A DNA stretch of 62,000 bases from Branchiostoma floridae (taxonomy: Eukaryota; Chordata; Leptocardii; Amphioxiformes; Branchiostomatidae). Where the stretch lies: assembly GCF_000003815.2 (NCBI RefSeq), contig NC_049990.1, positions 22,180,243 to 22,242,242 on the forward strand. The letters run 5' to 3'. The translations under genes and the position numbers were made by a program. The first letter of the stretch is position 1, and each line of letters begins with the position of its first letter. Under the pieces are notes generated by a model. The model made no database searches. It had not been told where the DNA came from and saw nothing but the letters and a program-made list of their open reading frames with translations. This document shows, in pieces, positions 1 to 30,030 of this stretch.

Positions 1-73
1 GGACCACGTAGATTGCCCTTTTTTTCCACACGTTTGCATCAATTTTAGGCCATAGGGCGCCCAGGGGAGGTCA

Positions 74-98
74 TTAATTTAATCAGATCAATATGGCC
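74..98. repeat. Possible end of the 4402-type MITE
   Basis: The bases up to 98 (TAATCAGATCAATATGGCC) closely match the right terminal repeat of the element at 4402-4779. No matching left end is visible, so this is a fragment at best. Confidence 0.3.
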
Positions 99-835
99 TA
101 TATTGAAAGATCATGCAAAAACATTTTGCAGTTTGAAAATGTGTATTATCGTACCATGTATTTGTCCAATATCATTGGATATCCGTCGACACTTTTTCCT
201 TCATCAACCAACTGGACAGGTGTCGTTGTGTTTGACCGCGGAGAAATATAAGATTTCACTAGATAAATTAGAAATAAGCCCTCTCGTACTGCTCCTCTAG
301 CTAGAGCGTCACATCTTATTTCAGTCACTTATAACTATTGAAACCCAATCGTAATTCATTATGATTTCCGGGTCAGCTGAGGGCTGTTGCTTACGACTAT
401 GAGGTTACGGGGGCACGTCCCATGTGTAGGCACTGTATTGATATATCTGTGTTGAAATGCGCTGTTTCCAAATATTCATGAACGTCTTGAAACGTTAACG
501 ATCCATAGAAAGCCTAGAAGCTATCAATATTATACAATAAAGTAATGAAAACGAGCATCCCATGACAAATATAACCATTCCTTCATTTTAAAGAGAGCAA
601 TAGTTATGAAAATCACAATCATATTAGCTCTAAACGTTTTTCACTCAATTATTGATTAGTTTAATGTGATAACGGGGAATAATGGTAGGATTAAGGAGGC
701 TCTCCGATCGTTAAAGCAATCATACAGGCAATTGTGGTAGCTAATGTCATCTATTTACAAGAAGCAGTTTCTCAGCCTATTAAACACAGACTCTACTGTG
801 AAATACGGTCTAAAAATACTAAAATTTGTATGAAA
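99..835. other. No gene seen
   Basis: AT-rich non-coding sequence. Short open frames have no recognisable protein similarity. Confidence 0.5.
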
Positions 836-839
836 AGAG

Positions 840-1155
840 TTCGAACAAATGCAACGTTTGATGGAAATATTTGTAGCTGTTCGAAAAGAATTTGAATAGA
901 TGCAACGTTTGGTGGAAATATCTGTCACTGTTTGAAAAGAATCCGAACAAATGCAACGTTTGGTAGAAACACTTGTCACCGTTTGAAAAGAATTCAAAAA
1001 TATTTTGGTAGAAATATTTGTCACTGAAAAGAATTAGAACAAATGCAACGTTTGGTGGAAATACTTGTCACTGTTTGAAAAGAATCTGAACAAATGCAAC
1101 TTTTGCTGGAAATATCTGTCACTTTTTGAAAAGAATTCGAGCAAATGCAACGTAC
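840..1155. repeat. 51-bp minisatellite, about six units
   Basis: The phrase GCAACGTTTG or a close variant recurs at 851, 902, 953, 1045, 1096 and 1147. The spacing is 51 bp, with one shortened unit near 1003. Because 51 is a multiple of three, the minus strand reads as a 17-residue repeat (SFQTVT-ISTKRCICS-like). This looks like a tandem repeat rather than a gene. Confidence 0.85.
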
Positions 1156-1199
1156 ATTTCCTTGCCACAAACACTGGGTGAATATAAAGTTTAACAGAT

Positions 1200-2066
1200 G
1201 CATTTGAGAGCAATACAGGCAGGAAAAATCAAGATCTGCCCATTCATTTTACGACGGTACCTAAGTAATTGTACGTCGTATTTCATAAACCTGCGATATA
1301 CTCCAGGAAATATCAATGCTATAACGCGAATTTCTACCGGTGACATGTGCCCTTCATTCATCCCGGCTATTAATTATATCGCTTCTGTGATCGATTGTTG
1401 AGAATACGGCAGACTAATGAGGGACAAACTAGCGTCCAGGGAAACACCATGAGGAGCTTTCCCTGGCCTGGGGGCGAAGAGATCACAACCTGAGTCCAAT
1501 TATCTCAAACTTGAGATAGTTACAGCCAATTTCTTCAGACTTCGCGTCACGAGGGAGACTTCAGCGAGGTTCTTTCTTTTTCTTCAAGTGTGTTGGTGTG
1601 GGTAGATTGGAAACCTGTGCACGCAATTTGAGTGGGAGGCATACCCATTGTGCATCAGACACCCTTCGGCAATCGCAGGATATCAAGTATCAACAATTTA
1701 TATTGGTGCTGCATATTCAGCTCGCCTATTATATCATAGTCACTAACACGTAGAAAATATTTCATCAATACTTGAAATAAGTATTCGGTCTGAAATGATT
1801 GAAGTAATTCGTGCTAGATAGACTGTTATATATATGTGCGGTGTTGTCAGGAGTTATGGTTTAGATGCGAAGTAATAGTAGCCAACCTTATCAGATTCCT
1901 GTTAAAGAATGGAATAAACTCAAGTCCAAACGAGATATCAAAACAGGACGTTTCGCTGCAGTACCGCATCAAGGCGCTAGGGGACCAATCTAATCATTTT
2001 AAGGCCTCATCAAGACTTAACCCACATATCAAATGCCAGTACATTTTTAGGCATCGTCGAGTTATG

Positions 2067-2070
<4 letters not shown>
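1200..2070. other. No gene seen
   Basis: Non-coding sequence upstream of the CA repeat. No splice-compatible coding similarity was recognised. Confidence 0.4.
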
Positions 2071-2139
<69 letters not shown>

Positions 2140-2152
2140 CAGACACACACAA
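2071..2152. repeat. (AC)n microsatellite
   Basis: About 80 bp of AC dinucleotide with a few interruptions (ACAAACAC, ACAGACAC). Confidence 0.97.
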
Positions 2153-2214
2153 ATGCTACCGAAGACATAACCTTCTTGACGGAGGTAATAAAATCAAAAT
2201 CACAAAACGGACTC

Positions 2215-2390
2215 CACTCCAGCCAGTTCGGAGCGTCGTGCCCGTGCCCAGCGTACCGGACTGAATCGATCTAACGTGCGGAAGAGTTCAGATAAATCAC
2301 ACGGGCGCTCCTCGTTGGCCTCTGGGCGATGTCGGAATTCCTGAGATGGTGTTTTCATCCACTGATACCGGTCCCGTAGCGAGACTAAAC
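2215..2390 (+). repeat. Dispersed repeat, copy 1 (inverse of 29860-30030)
   Basis: This GC-richer segment is the near-perfect reverse complement of about 29860-30030. The best block starts TACCGGACTGAATCGATCTA and runs about 130 bp. Similarity fades after about 2390. The family was not identified; it could be part of a retrotransposon. Confidence 0.7.
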
Positions 2391-2459
2391 TGGGTGTGAC
2401 GGCTCCTGGTTGAACTGTAACTAGTTCATAAGGCTTTAATATTTTCCAAAGGTTGTTGA

Positions 2460-4398
2460 CAGCTTATTTCTACAAAGGGTAAAGGGCTTTACAAGTATAT
2501 TGACCTTTAGAAAGAAGCCAGGGACTTATCTTTCTTCGCCTGATTAAGATCTTGTATTGTCTAGTTGGCAAAACTCATAAACACTCACCTTCAAGGGGCC
2601 GGGCCTTTAGCTTATATGCTGATTTTGAGGACATAAAATGATTCTCCTTTCAGACAAGAAAATACTCTTAAGGGTTCAGTGGGTAGGATGGAATTGAATC
2701 AGTGCAAATGCTGACCTTGTGTTACATACACTGCATGCGCAGAATACATGATATCTTATTAGATTCTCAATATTTTGTAACGGTAGTACTATTTTGTATT
2801 CTATATAAATGGTACGTCCGCACGCAGACATTTCCACGTTCGAATTAGGCAAGGCAGTCTGGTAATTGGAAAATAGCAGCGATTATTTGGTCCGCGAAGA
2901 CTCGCTTCATCAGTACGCTGTCTTCTCTCTCTATCGCTCATTTGAAATGGACTCAGCTGGGCAGACCTATGAGAGCAACTTTTACGACCTAATTCGTCCA
3001 CTAGATAGCCATAATGGGGTCTGAGTCTGTTATGGTTCTGTACCGGGCGGAAATAGGGCATGCAACTGGGCGGAACATTCGCGCATCATTATGCAGCCGT
3101 TATTTCCACTTAAATGGACGTTGTTGATAGTTTTTTCTCCCATTCTCATGGTCATGCGGATATTAGGTTTGCTGATTGATGTACTTTGACCAGGCAACTG
3201 TAGTGACATTGTGAACCTTTTATAGTCCCAGTACCTGTCTTGTGACAGCACTTAGGTTGGTAATACTTATCCAGCACTTTCTATAACTCTTAGTTGACGA
3301 AATGGGACCCTTACTGTTCTATACCTTCCAAAGATGAATTTCATATACTTGCATTCTTGCATGCATAAAACGTCGAGGAGCATAACATAGATGTCTTTGT
3401 TAGCCTCTACCAGGCCCTGCGAATCACTAGTCTAATGTAGTAGAATTAGGACAAATATAGTCACAACAATACGACTAGGGGAGTAGGCCGGCCAAAGGAG
3501 TTATTTTCTCACCGCGGATAAAAATTTAAAGGATTGATTCTCTACTTTCGCAACACCAGGTTTTACACACATCGCTATATTACTGATCAATTGCCGGTTT
3601 CCAAGTCCTACTGTCACAGTTTCTTTCCCCGTACAGACAAATTATTGAACTCTCTCGACGATAACTGCTTCCCTCCTGACTACAACTTATCAGCCTTTGA
3701 CACAAATTTCCACAGTTATCTCAGTATACAATTTCTTACAACTTCTTAGTTCAATGCCTTAAAGTGGTGTAATGACCTTGCTCTGAACATTCTCGTTAAG
3801 AAATAAACTTCGCACCTATATATATATATGTTAGATAGAAATAAGTGAACTTCAAGATGGATGGCGAGAAAATAGCTCCTCTGGCCGGTCGACTCCCTAG
3901 CGTACTTTTGTAACTCTGTTTGTCCAATATCTACTATTAGACCACCGATCCGCTGAGCCGGATAGAGGCTAGTCTTTGTGACGTAAAACGTTCTACGATT
4001 AATTGTATCCGTCTTTCAATGACAAGTCTCTGTGCAGTACTGTAAAGATAATCGTTGTTCTCTCAGCTGAATCATTGACCGTACGCACAGTGAAAACAGT
4101 ACTAATTCATTACCTTACCCATTATTGAGAGAATAGCTCATTGCCACTATTCCAGGGACACGTCCTGCATTTTCAATAGCACGTCATGAAAGAGGTTCTT
4201 CTTGATCTAATTTTCTGTGAAGTCGATTCTAAACGAGGATATTTTTCTCCCTGCTGCTTTCTTTCTTGTTCATTGAGTACTCACAATAGATAATTTCACA
4301 GGCAATTGAATATAATTAAATTTGCTACAGCTATGTTGATTAAGTTCAGAATTATTTCTAGCAGTTATATGGATGTTTACATTATGCACTACATGACG
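2460..4398. other. No gene seen
   Basis: Non-coding sequence downstream of neuroligin. It contains a short AT run near 3820 and nothing that can be assigned. Confidence 0.4.
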
Positions 4399-4401
4399 TT
4401 A

Positions 4402-4779
4402 GGCCATGTTGATTTGATTATATGGATGACATCCGCGCGCACATCACTTTTCGGCCGCTTCCAAAAATAAATGAGAAAATTCAACTATACTGTAAAACGT
4501 GCAAACCAGCTTCAAAATAAGCAAAAATATGTAATGGGTTGCAAAACAAATATCAGAAAACGTAACTATGCTAATGTCACAGGTCTAAGAAGATGCGAAA
4601 AAAACGACAAATCAAGATCAATCAATTTTCTATGTGTTCAGTCATATGTTCAACCTTCCTAACCACTTAGATTTCACAATGAAGGCAACTTGTCTTTGGT
4701 CAAACTTTTTTTTATTCGCACGTTCTCAACAGTTGGGATTCCAAGTGGATGTCATCCATATAATCAAATCAATATGGCC
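4402..4779. mobile_element. MITE with 33-bp terminal inverted repeats, TTA target duplication
   Basis: The left end GGCCATGTTGATTTGATTAT and the right end (reverse complement GGCCATATTGATTTGATTAT) match over about 33 bp. TTA flanks both ends (4399-4401 and 4780-4782). A 3-bp TWA duplication and a GG start are typical of PIF/Harbinger elements. The 378-bp interior has no convincing coding capacity, so it is non-autonomous. Confidence 0.85.
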
Positions 4780-4888
4780 TTACTTATACAAAGGTGTTAT
4801 GATAAGGGGTGTTTGTGAAGAAATCAGCACGATTCCAACAAATAACATGACCTCAGACAATAAAACAACAAGACAGGCACATATCGCA

Positions 4889-4894
4889 TTTATT
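4889..4894 (-). promoter_or_regulatory. Candidate neuroligin polyadenylation signal
   Basis: AATAAA on the minus strand lies 83 bases past the stop codon. A second AATAAA overlaps the region just after the stop (about 4967-4973) and is probably too close to be the main site. The 3' UTR would be short and end just before the MITE at 4402-4779. Confidence 0.5.
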
Positions 4895-4976
4895 CTTACG
4901 TTGGACAAATACATCAATGCTCGGAAACAGCACGTGACTCGGAAGCAGCCAGCGACACGATTTTTCTTTATTACTG

Positions 4977-22307
<17,331 letters not shown>

Positions 22308-22424
22308 CTTGTGACTGTGTACAGGTCTACGTTGGCTTGGTCCTCCGTTAGGCGGCAATGGCTCGCTGCTGCCGGCCCTTCTGCTCAGCTAGATGCCAGC
22401 GGTAGTTGTAACTGCACGAGCTTC
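22308..22424 (-). other. Putative neuroligin 5' UTR segment
   Basis: Upstream of the ATG the minus strand continues for 117 nt to a possible acceptor (GCATTACAG followed by GAAGCTCG, boundary at 22424/22425). If it is used, the real promoter and first non-coding exon lie further upstream, perhaps beyond the repeats at 23 kb. No TATA box or clear initiator was found here. Transcript data would decide. Confidence 0.4.
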
Positions 22425-22429
22425 CTGTA

Positions 22430-23040
22430 ATGCAATGCAACAGAACACGTTAGTGCCATTACGTCGGCGCATTCTATTAGTTTATTGAACGCCACACTGC
22501 ACAAGGCTCTTACAATTTCCATCACATTGGAGGCTATAATATCACACTTCCATCATTGGTAGCCTGTAAACGACAGCAACCGTTTCAAATTAAGAACTTT
22601 GAATCTTATCACTAGTTTCCTGAAGGTTGCAAAGGACGTTTCCCAATCAGAAACCAGGTTAAGTAAAAAGAAGCCACGCAGGTATCGGCAGGTTCACAAA
22701 GCAGCTAAGTGAAAAATCGATACCGAGTGTAGATTTAATCGGGATTAGAAGTGCGAAGGTTTTGATGTATCAATCTAACGTTTATGATATAAAAGCGTTG
22801 ACATGGAGAGGTCAGCTAAATACTTTTTATCCGCGATACGGTAATGAGACCGGGGCTTTCCCATAAAGAGATCGTAATTGGGATGAAAACGACTTATCTA
22901 AGTCACAAGGGTCAGTCAGATTAATTTGTAGTTCAGCCAAAACCGCACGTGCATGGATAATACCTTTTTTATAGTACATAGACCACTTGGGTACGTGCAC
23001 AAGATAACAGGTACTCATGCAACATGTGTAGAATTTGGAA
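22430..23040. other. Upstream of neuroligin exon 1, no gene seen
   Basis: Probably intronic or promoter-proximal for neuroligin. No TATA box or CpG-rich block was clear. Confidence 0.35.
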
Positions 23041-23043
23041 ACG

Positions 23044-23085
23044 GGCAGACGTTTCAGGTACCATCCACTACGTTTCGTCGGCGAC
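23044..23085 (-). ncRNA. Degenerate hammerhead-ribozyme-like motif (Penelope relic)
   Basis: On the minus strand, CCGACGA (consensus CUGANGA, with U4 changed to C) is followed by a partly paired stem II and GAAACGTC. It resembles the motifs at 48595 and 49501 but with a core substitution and a mispaired stem, so it is probably inactive. Confidence 0.45.
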
Positions 23086-23123
23086 GGAAGAATCAACAGG
23101 TATTTGAGAAAAACAACAACTAA

Positions 23124-23356
23124 TGGTGGAATCTCACTGCAATTGGGGCACCGGTGCGGCACTGCGGGGTTCTTTCACTGCAGCACTGTTGTTATTTTCG
23201 CCGATTTTTGTTATAATTTAGACATTGATACGTAAAAGTATGAATTAAAAGAAAACAAAACGTATAAAAATTCGTTCTTTATCTCTGAAATTCGTTGAGT
23301 CATCTACGAACCCCGCAGTTCCACAACGGTCCCCCAAGTGCAGTGAGATACCAGCT
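23124..23356 (+). mobile_element. MITE (type B termini), TAA target duplication
   Basis: Termini of the form GGTGGAATCTCACTGCAATT and its inverse flank the shared core (AAAAGTATGAATTAAAAG, then TGAAATTCGTTGAGTCAT). TAA sits on both sides (23121-23123 and 23357-23359). The TWA duplication again points to a PIF/Harbinger-type transposase acting in trans. Confidence 0.82.
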
Positions 23357-23359
23357 TAA

Positions 23360-26215
23360 GAATTGATGTATGATGTGAACACAGACAAACCTTAGGCAGA
23401 ACATGGGAAACAAATTTGAGAATAAGACAAAGTTGAGACTTGGACACCGATGAATATGTACCATTACGCTGTATAAGGAAGACAGTATAATCATTTCAAT
23501 GTATCTGCATAAATAAAAGTGCTAGGATGACCATGACATCTTCAAAAGGGCAAATTCGTCACATACAATCATTTCCATGTTTTCTACGCAATATCGTCAA
23601 GTATTGATTGAGGTTCATCTGGTTGATCCCGTGGCTTACAACGTTTCCAAAAATCTATCGGGCCAGGTCAAGTTGAAGAGTACAGGTCGTTCAATGACCT
23701 TCCCAATGCCACGCCTTGAAAATGTAATTATTTTACCAATTTTCGCCGCAACGATTGGCACTGTGAAGATTATAAGCCGCATATAGATGTCAGCTTGTTT
23801 TCTTGCCAAGAAGATACCGTGCTGACAGTTTAAATTGGTTTGCAGTGTACAAAAAGGACAAATTCAACATGTATTATCAAGAAATATTATATTTAGACTA
23901 GTATCGCTTAACAGTTTTAGATCCTAGTCAAACCTAGTTAGTATTGAGTGGCGAAAAGCAGCAAGTAACAATCAGTTGAGGACAAAACAAGTATGGCACC
24001 AACTCTCCAATTAAAAAAATATCAGATGAGCAATCTTATGTCAAGTCAGGATCTTCGCAGAAAGCTTGCTTTACAATTTTGATTATAACCCAAATGTGTA
24101 TTATAAACTTGTTAGTGCATCTAAAGAAGATACATTTGAATTGCCTTAATCATGTATGTTTGTAAAGTTGACACGAGTTGTTAGGTTGTTTCTGACTGGA
24201 ATAGTCATGGTCCCACCCTGTGTCTTTGTCATTTAAGTCCGGGAGTGTTGTGTACCGCCATCGCGCGTATGAAGAATGTTGTAGCAGTGGTGGCATCTGG
24301 CAGAACGTACTGTAATAACACAGGTTATCACTTTGCCTCCGGGGCCAGCACGGTAATGGTAGGTTAGCGCTTAGCAGGTATTTTCAAAGTCCAATATTGT
24401 ATAGCGGGTGATCTTTATCACAGCCTCCCTCAAAACCCCTAATCCACGTCTGCTGTGTCCACATAATATCGGCTCTGTAAAATATTATCTTAACAACTGT
24501 TAACAAGAAATCAAACTTCGTATCTCAGTGGAATGCTAAAACGTTTTGTGAGTTCTTTGTCTTAAACATTACTCTGAACTCCTCGCTAATTCTATTTAAT
24601 GGATGCAATTTTCAATGACTAACATATGGTAACAGACAAACTAGTATTACATGTAGCAGAACTTTAGACAGGAAATAAGATAACCTTCGTTAACCAGTTC
24701 TGGGATCTATGACCTAACTTCTTGTCAGTGCCCTAGGCGTGCCAATCATTTAAAACGTGTTGGAGAACAAATAGACAGGCACACCAAAAAAATCATACGT
24801 CGCAATTCTCCCACATAATTTATGTCTATATCAATATAATACAGCCATGTTCATTTCACACAATACATTCTCCACTCTCCCACACTTGCAATCTTTCGGT
24901 TTCCTGACTTTCGTCAACAATCACTTCCTACCAAGTCGACCTTCCCATCCTGCTTGTCTCCGGATACACACCCGCTCGCGCTGCCTTCCTACTGAATTAG
25001 AATAACTACTGACACACACCAACACTAAACAAACAGACACACAAAAAGCAATGCCTCCCTTAACACGAAGGTAAAGATGCTATCGAATTATTATTATCAT
25101 TTTACGTATCTAGACAGTCACAACCTCAAGCAAAGTATAATTCAAAATAGATAGTGAGCGTTCGTAGATTATTTTACGTATCAAGGATATCCACGGCCTA
25201 AAGCAAAGTATGATATTGAGTTTGTGAGCAGACAGCACAACTCATTCCTGTACAGGCTGTTCTGGGAACAAATTGAGAATGCATAGCCTGTAAACTGACA
25301 AAAGCTGGTAAACCTACCAATTTATATACAACCACAACGTTCATATCCTGCAGAGACATAGCACCTGCACCCGTTATGTATTTTATGGAATAGATTGTAC
25401 AAACTTTATTTGCATGTGGCCTTTAACTTTATCTCTGTGGTAGCTTGAACCAATAAGCGTTATTTATAAAACGCATTCGGAGACAGCCCGAATTCATTTC
25501 TACATAAAGACTAGTGATTGCAAAGGTTATAAAATGCAGCCTGTGTGGCCAAGAGTACTAACTATATGTGGAATAGTTGGTCTTAGCTAGATCAATACAA
25601 ATGATGATAAACATTTAAGAGCGTTCAAATCAGTAAAAATATGTGGCACGGCACAAATGTGCAATGAAAACCCCTATAAGAATGTTACACTATGTGATCT
25701 GTAAATAACATTGTATGATCCTTGTATTTCCCTAGATTGGCTATACACAACCTACGGCTAGCTACAGAGACTCACCAATCTTGTCAAATCTTGAACATGC
25801 TAAGCTGAAAATTTCTAGATGTGTAAAATCTTATTTTCCATCGTTATTCCATGTGAAATATGTTTATAGTATTACGTTGTTGTAAAGAGTAAGCCTAATC
25901 AATTATCATCATCAATTCTAATTCTACCAATCAGTTCCTAATTCCATTTCTATATACGGATATGCTAAAAAAACACGTTACATGTAAAATGGTATGAAGT
26001 TGTGCAATAAAACCATTTCTTCATCCCTTCATAGGTTCTGTAGACTGACAGGTCTACAGATGTGTGTGACAAACACTAGTATACTATCCTCTAATCTTCA
26101 GCATATATGGAAGGCTTTGGCAACCAGCTCAAATACATACATGACACGTACAACTGAAATGTTAGTAGTTATCATCACTCTCATCATTCAAAGGTTTCTG
26201 CATCTACAGTCGGTA
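23360..26215. other. No gene seen
   Basis: AT-rich intergenic sequence. Short open frames have no recognisable similarity. Confidence 0.4.
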
Positions 26216-26220
26216 CACTG

Positions 26221-26584
26221 TCATAGGAAAACAATAGGTAACTGGGTGGTAGAAACAATGGAAATGGAATATCCATTTCAAGAGTACACAATTAACTTTA
26301 CCTGGCGACATACCTCGTCTTACTTTGACAGCAAGTGTTGACATTAGCCTAAAGGCGACCTGACGTATTGAGAGACATTTGTGCAAGACTGTACTTACAT
26401 TTCAAGGAAAATAATAGGTAATCGGGGTGTAGAAACAATGGAAATAGAATATCCATTTCAAGAGTATGCTATTGACTTTATCTGACGAAATACCCTACCT
26501 TACTTTGACAGCAAGTGCTGACACTAGCCTAAAGGCGACCCGACGTTTTGAGAGACATTTGTGCAAGACTGTACTTACATTTCA
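26221..26584. repeat. 180-bp direct tandem duplication
   Basis: AGAAACAATGGAAAT recurs at 26251 and 26431, and similarity extends over about 180 bp per unit with roughly 10% differences. Confidence 0.9.
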
Positions 26585-26599
26585 ATCCCTTAAGTGCGC

Positions 26600-27950
26600 T
26601 CGATAATTTTGTCAATAGAACTAATTGCGTTGCCACAAACGATTCGACACACACGGGGCTCACTAAACGGAGGTGGAAGCAGGTGATTGTATTTCCTCCG
26701 GGCGCTATTTGCAAGGCAAATGCATTTATTCACAGGGAAAAGTATTTTGAAGTAATATACTAACGTACGTAGTTATATTACCACTTTCCAGTGACGTTAC
26801 GTTTGACGTAGAAACAAATTATTTTGGAGTACAATGATACTTAGAGATTTACGTATAATCTTCACAAATCTGCCATGCCGTTTTCCACGTCATGCGCTTC
26901 TACGATACATTTGTCTGCCTTTCGTTTTAAGGAAGACAACTTCGTCGGATCTACCATTTGCAGTAATCAGTTTATCATAGACTAGGTACGTGTAGGAAAT
27001 AAAATCCCGTTCACTTCTCTCGCACGGTATGATAATCCTCTAGTTTGTTTCATATGTTTGAGAGTTGGAAGTGACGCATACTCTGTATTTGCTGGCAAAT
27101 ATGTACATTCATTATCATCAGGGTCAAGGTAGCGCTTGAACAGTGCACCACACTGTAATGGAATTTCCATGCTGCCACTCCGCCCAAGTGCTTGAACATT
27201 TCGCAGGACAAAGACGTCTTCAACTAGCATTCCGTCTAAGTGAAACTTCTTATAGTTTATAACTTGCCTTGAAGCAAAGTAAGGGCGTATACAAGTATAC
27301 CAGCAAGGCAGCATTGTGACAATGGGAATATGTATGCCTACTGGCAAGCGTTGCCATGAAAACATTTCATGATCACTGATTCAGAAAAATTCCGGTTTTT
27401 CCGTGCTGGTAGCTCGCTCTGCAGTCCGCATGCTTAAAATGCAGACGCCTTCATAGGCATATCGATGCAAGCCATGTTTTCATCAGTTTAGACGTTTTGA
27501 TATATCGCAGGAGTCATACATCATGATAGTAAAACTTGTACAAACTCGACGGTCTCAGTGATGATGAGAGAGAATATTATGTCTCGTTTCACTTTTCATG
27601 CATACAAAGTACCAATTTGTGTGGTGAACTCAAAATTATCCCCCTGCTCTCATCCAGACTCGGGAGTCAATTAGAGTTACTGATGGTATCAGTGACTTCT
27701 CTGCCTTCTCATCAATATCTATAGCATATTTAGCGAAGAGTTATTATTCTCTTGGTAGGAATTCGTCCTCAACCTTATCTAAAATTTCACACTGCAGCAA
27801 CCATCAACTACAGAAATAGATATCCATGACATAGATAAACTGACATCGTCAAGAAAGAACATTCCATCATTGAAAGTCTCCAGACTTCGAGTTAGAAATT
27901 AGCTAATTTACTTGCTGGAAAGCCAAGGAATTAAAGTATTTCGTGGCCAT
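26600..27950. other. No gene supported
   Basis: A minus-strand open frame of 127 codons (26982-27365) lacks any motif I recognise. It is recorded as unassigned rather than as a gene. Confidence 0.35.
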
Positions 27951-27959
27951 GTAGTCACG

Positions 27960-28960
27960 CGTGCATCAGCAAGTGCCGGAGAAATTTTATTCTCAGAGTT
28001 TGTGGCAACGGTCCAACCATACGGTCTGATGCTACTACGAAAAAGGCAGGTCGCGTTCCTCAAACAAAACACAGAATCTGGATGGAAGCTAAGATAATGT
28101 TATGCAAAGATAGTCTCTACGCTGGCTGTAGAACGAATAATTTGCCAGGAGAATTTTACTCTAAGAGTTTGTGGCAATGGTCCAAACATACAGGCTGATG
28201 CTGCTATAAAAAAGGCACGGCATGTTCATCAAACAAAACACAGAATTTGGATGGGAAGTTAAGATAATGATATGCAACGGAAAACTCTAGGCGGTTTGTA
28301 GAAAGAATAATTTGTCAGGAGAGTTTTTACTCTCAGAGTTTGTCGCAATGGTTCAAAGATACAGACTGATGCTGCTATGAAAAGGGCACGGCGCGTTCCT
28401 AACACAATTTGTACAAAATTTGAATGGAAAGTTGAAATAATGAAATGTAAAGGTAGTCTCTACGCTGGCTATGGGAGAATTTGCCAGGAGAGTTTTTACT
28501 CTCAGAGTTTGTGGCAGTGGTCCAACAATACAGGCTGGTTCTGCTAGGAAACGGCACGGCGCGTTCCTCACACAATTTGTACAAAATTTGGATGGAAAGT
28601 TTAGATAATGAAATGTTAAGGTAGTCTGCAGGCAGGCTGTAGAAAGAATAATTTGCCAGGGGAGTTTGGCCGCCATAGGGTTTGACCTGCAAGTTGAAAT
28701 AATGAAATGTAAAGGTAGTCTCTACGCTGGCTATGGGAGAATTTGCCAGGAGAGTTTTTACTCTCAGAGTTTGTGGCAGTGGTCCAACAATACAGGCTGG
28801 TTCTGCTAGGAAACGGCACGGCGCGTTCCTCACACAATTTGTACAAAATTTGGATGGAAAGTTTAGATAATGAAATGTTAAGGTAGTCTGCAGGCAGGCT
28901 GTAGAAAGAATAATTTGCCAGGGGAGTTTGGCCGCCATAGGGTTTGACCTGCCACGCGGA
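27960..28960. repeat. Tandem array of about 178-bp units with a 262-bp near-identical duplication
   Basis: CTC(A/T)AGAGTTTGT(G)GCAATGGTCC-like phrases recur about every 175 bp from 27990 to 28780. Within it, about 28430-28690 and 28692-28952 appear identical with a period of 262 bp. Inverse-looking ends (TTTGCCAGG-GAGTTT, and AAACTGACTCTCCTGGCC near 28983) suggest a non-autonomous transposon with internal tandem repeats. Confidence 0.8.
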
Positions 28961-28989
28961 GGAGGAAATGTTAACCGCTGCAAACTGAC

Positions 28990-29850
28990 TCTCCTGGCCA
29001 ATTATCCCTTTTCTTCCAGATCCTACGATTCATACCCGTAGGAAGACCTGGTGGAGGCTAATGTAAAGACAGCACGTATGAACAATTCTTCACGCGAAAG
29101 AAAATATAAATGAGTAACTGATATAATTTAGTTATATTGAGTCGTCATTTTTTCTACTGGGTTGTCGAGTGTTATGACACCTGTTATCAGCCCCAAACGA
29201 CTGAAATATGTCCATTTTAGATCTACCGGTAATATCAGCCATGGTGGCAAAACGCTAACCTAAAATTTACCCTCAGGCTGATTTCTATTAAATACAATAG
29301 CTTTGAGTGCAGTTCCTTCCTTTAACATGGCACCAGCCTCACTGGTCCGATGTAACTCCTTTGCGGTCGATCACCGAAGACAAGATACAACGTGAAACCT
29401 TACAAATAAAACGGCGAAAAGGACCCCAATTAATCAATAGCTATACCAAGGGAAATGGCCGTCAACCAGGGGAATTTCCTGTGACAATGTCACACATATG
29501 ATCAATAAAGAACCTCCTATACATGGATCCATCTAAAGAATAATAATGAACAATGGGACTATGGAGAGATACATTTACCAAATACGGTTAAAGTCAAGGT
29601 GAATTCCCGTTCCGATACAAGGTTAGATGTACCTGAGCGTTACGCAACACGACCCAGGCCGATATTAAGTTGTTAGGCGCGCCGTCAACCCGTTGTTGAA
29701 CTCCGTGATCTTTAGCTCAGCGCTGCTCCCCATGTAACACCGTCCAGGTTCGTGTCCAACCTCGGTTCGCACAGATCTAGTCTACAACGTTCGGGTAGAT
29801 GTCGTCTGCGGCAGCTACAGGTTATTCCGGAGCTGTGACACGCCCAGCGT
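28990..29850. other. No gene seen
   Basis: Non-coding. The part from about 29640 is GC-richer and may belong to the dispersed repeat that follows. Confidence 0.4.
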
Positions 29851-29859
29851 AGCCCCCCT

Positions 29860-30030
29860 TGCTACGGGACCGGTATTAGTGGATGAAAAGACCATCTCAG
29901 GAATTCCGACATCGCCCAGAGGCCAACGAGGAGCGCCCGTGTGATTTATCTGAACTCTTCCGCACGTTAGATCGATTCAGTCCGGTACGGTGGGCGCGGG
30001 CCCGACGATCTGAGCTGGCTGGGGTATAGA
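29860..30030 (-). repeat. Dispersed repeat, copy 2 (inverse of 2215-2390)
   Basis: This is the reverse complement of 2215-2390. The strongest block covers about 29865-29990. Its extent beyond this is unknown. Confidence 0.7.

Noticed and set aside
26982-27365. 127-codon minus-strand frame
   Set aside because: No recognisable domain, no splice context and no similarity to anything I know. Length alone is weak evidence in 62 kb.
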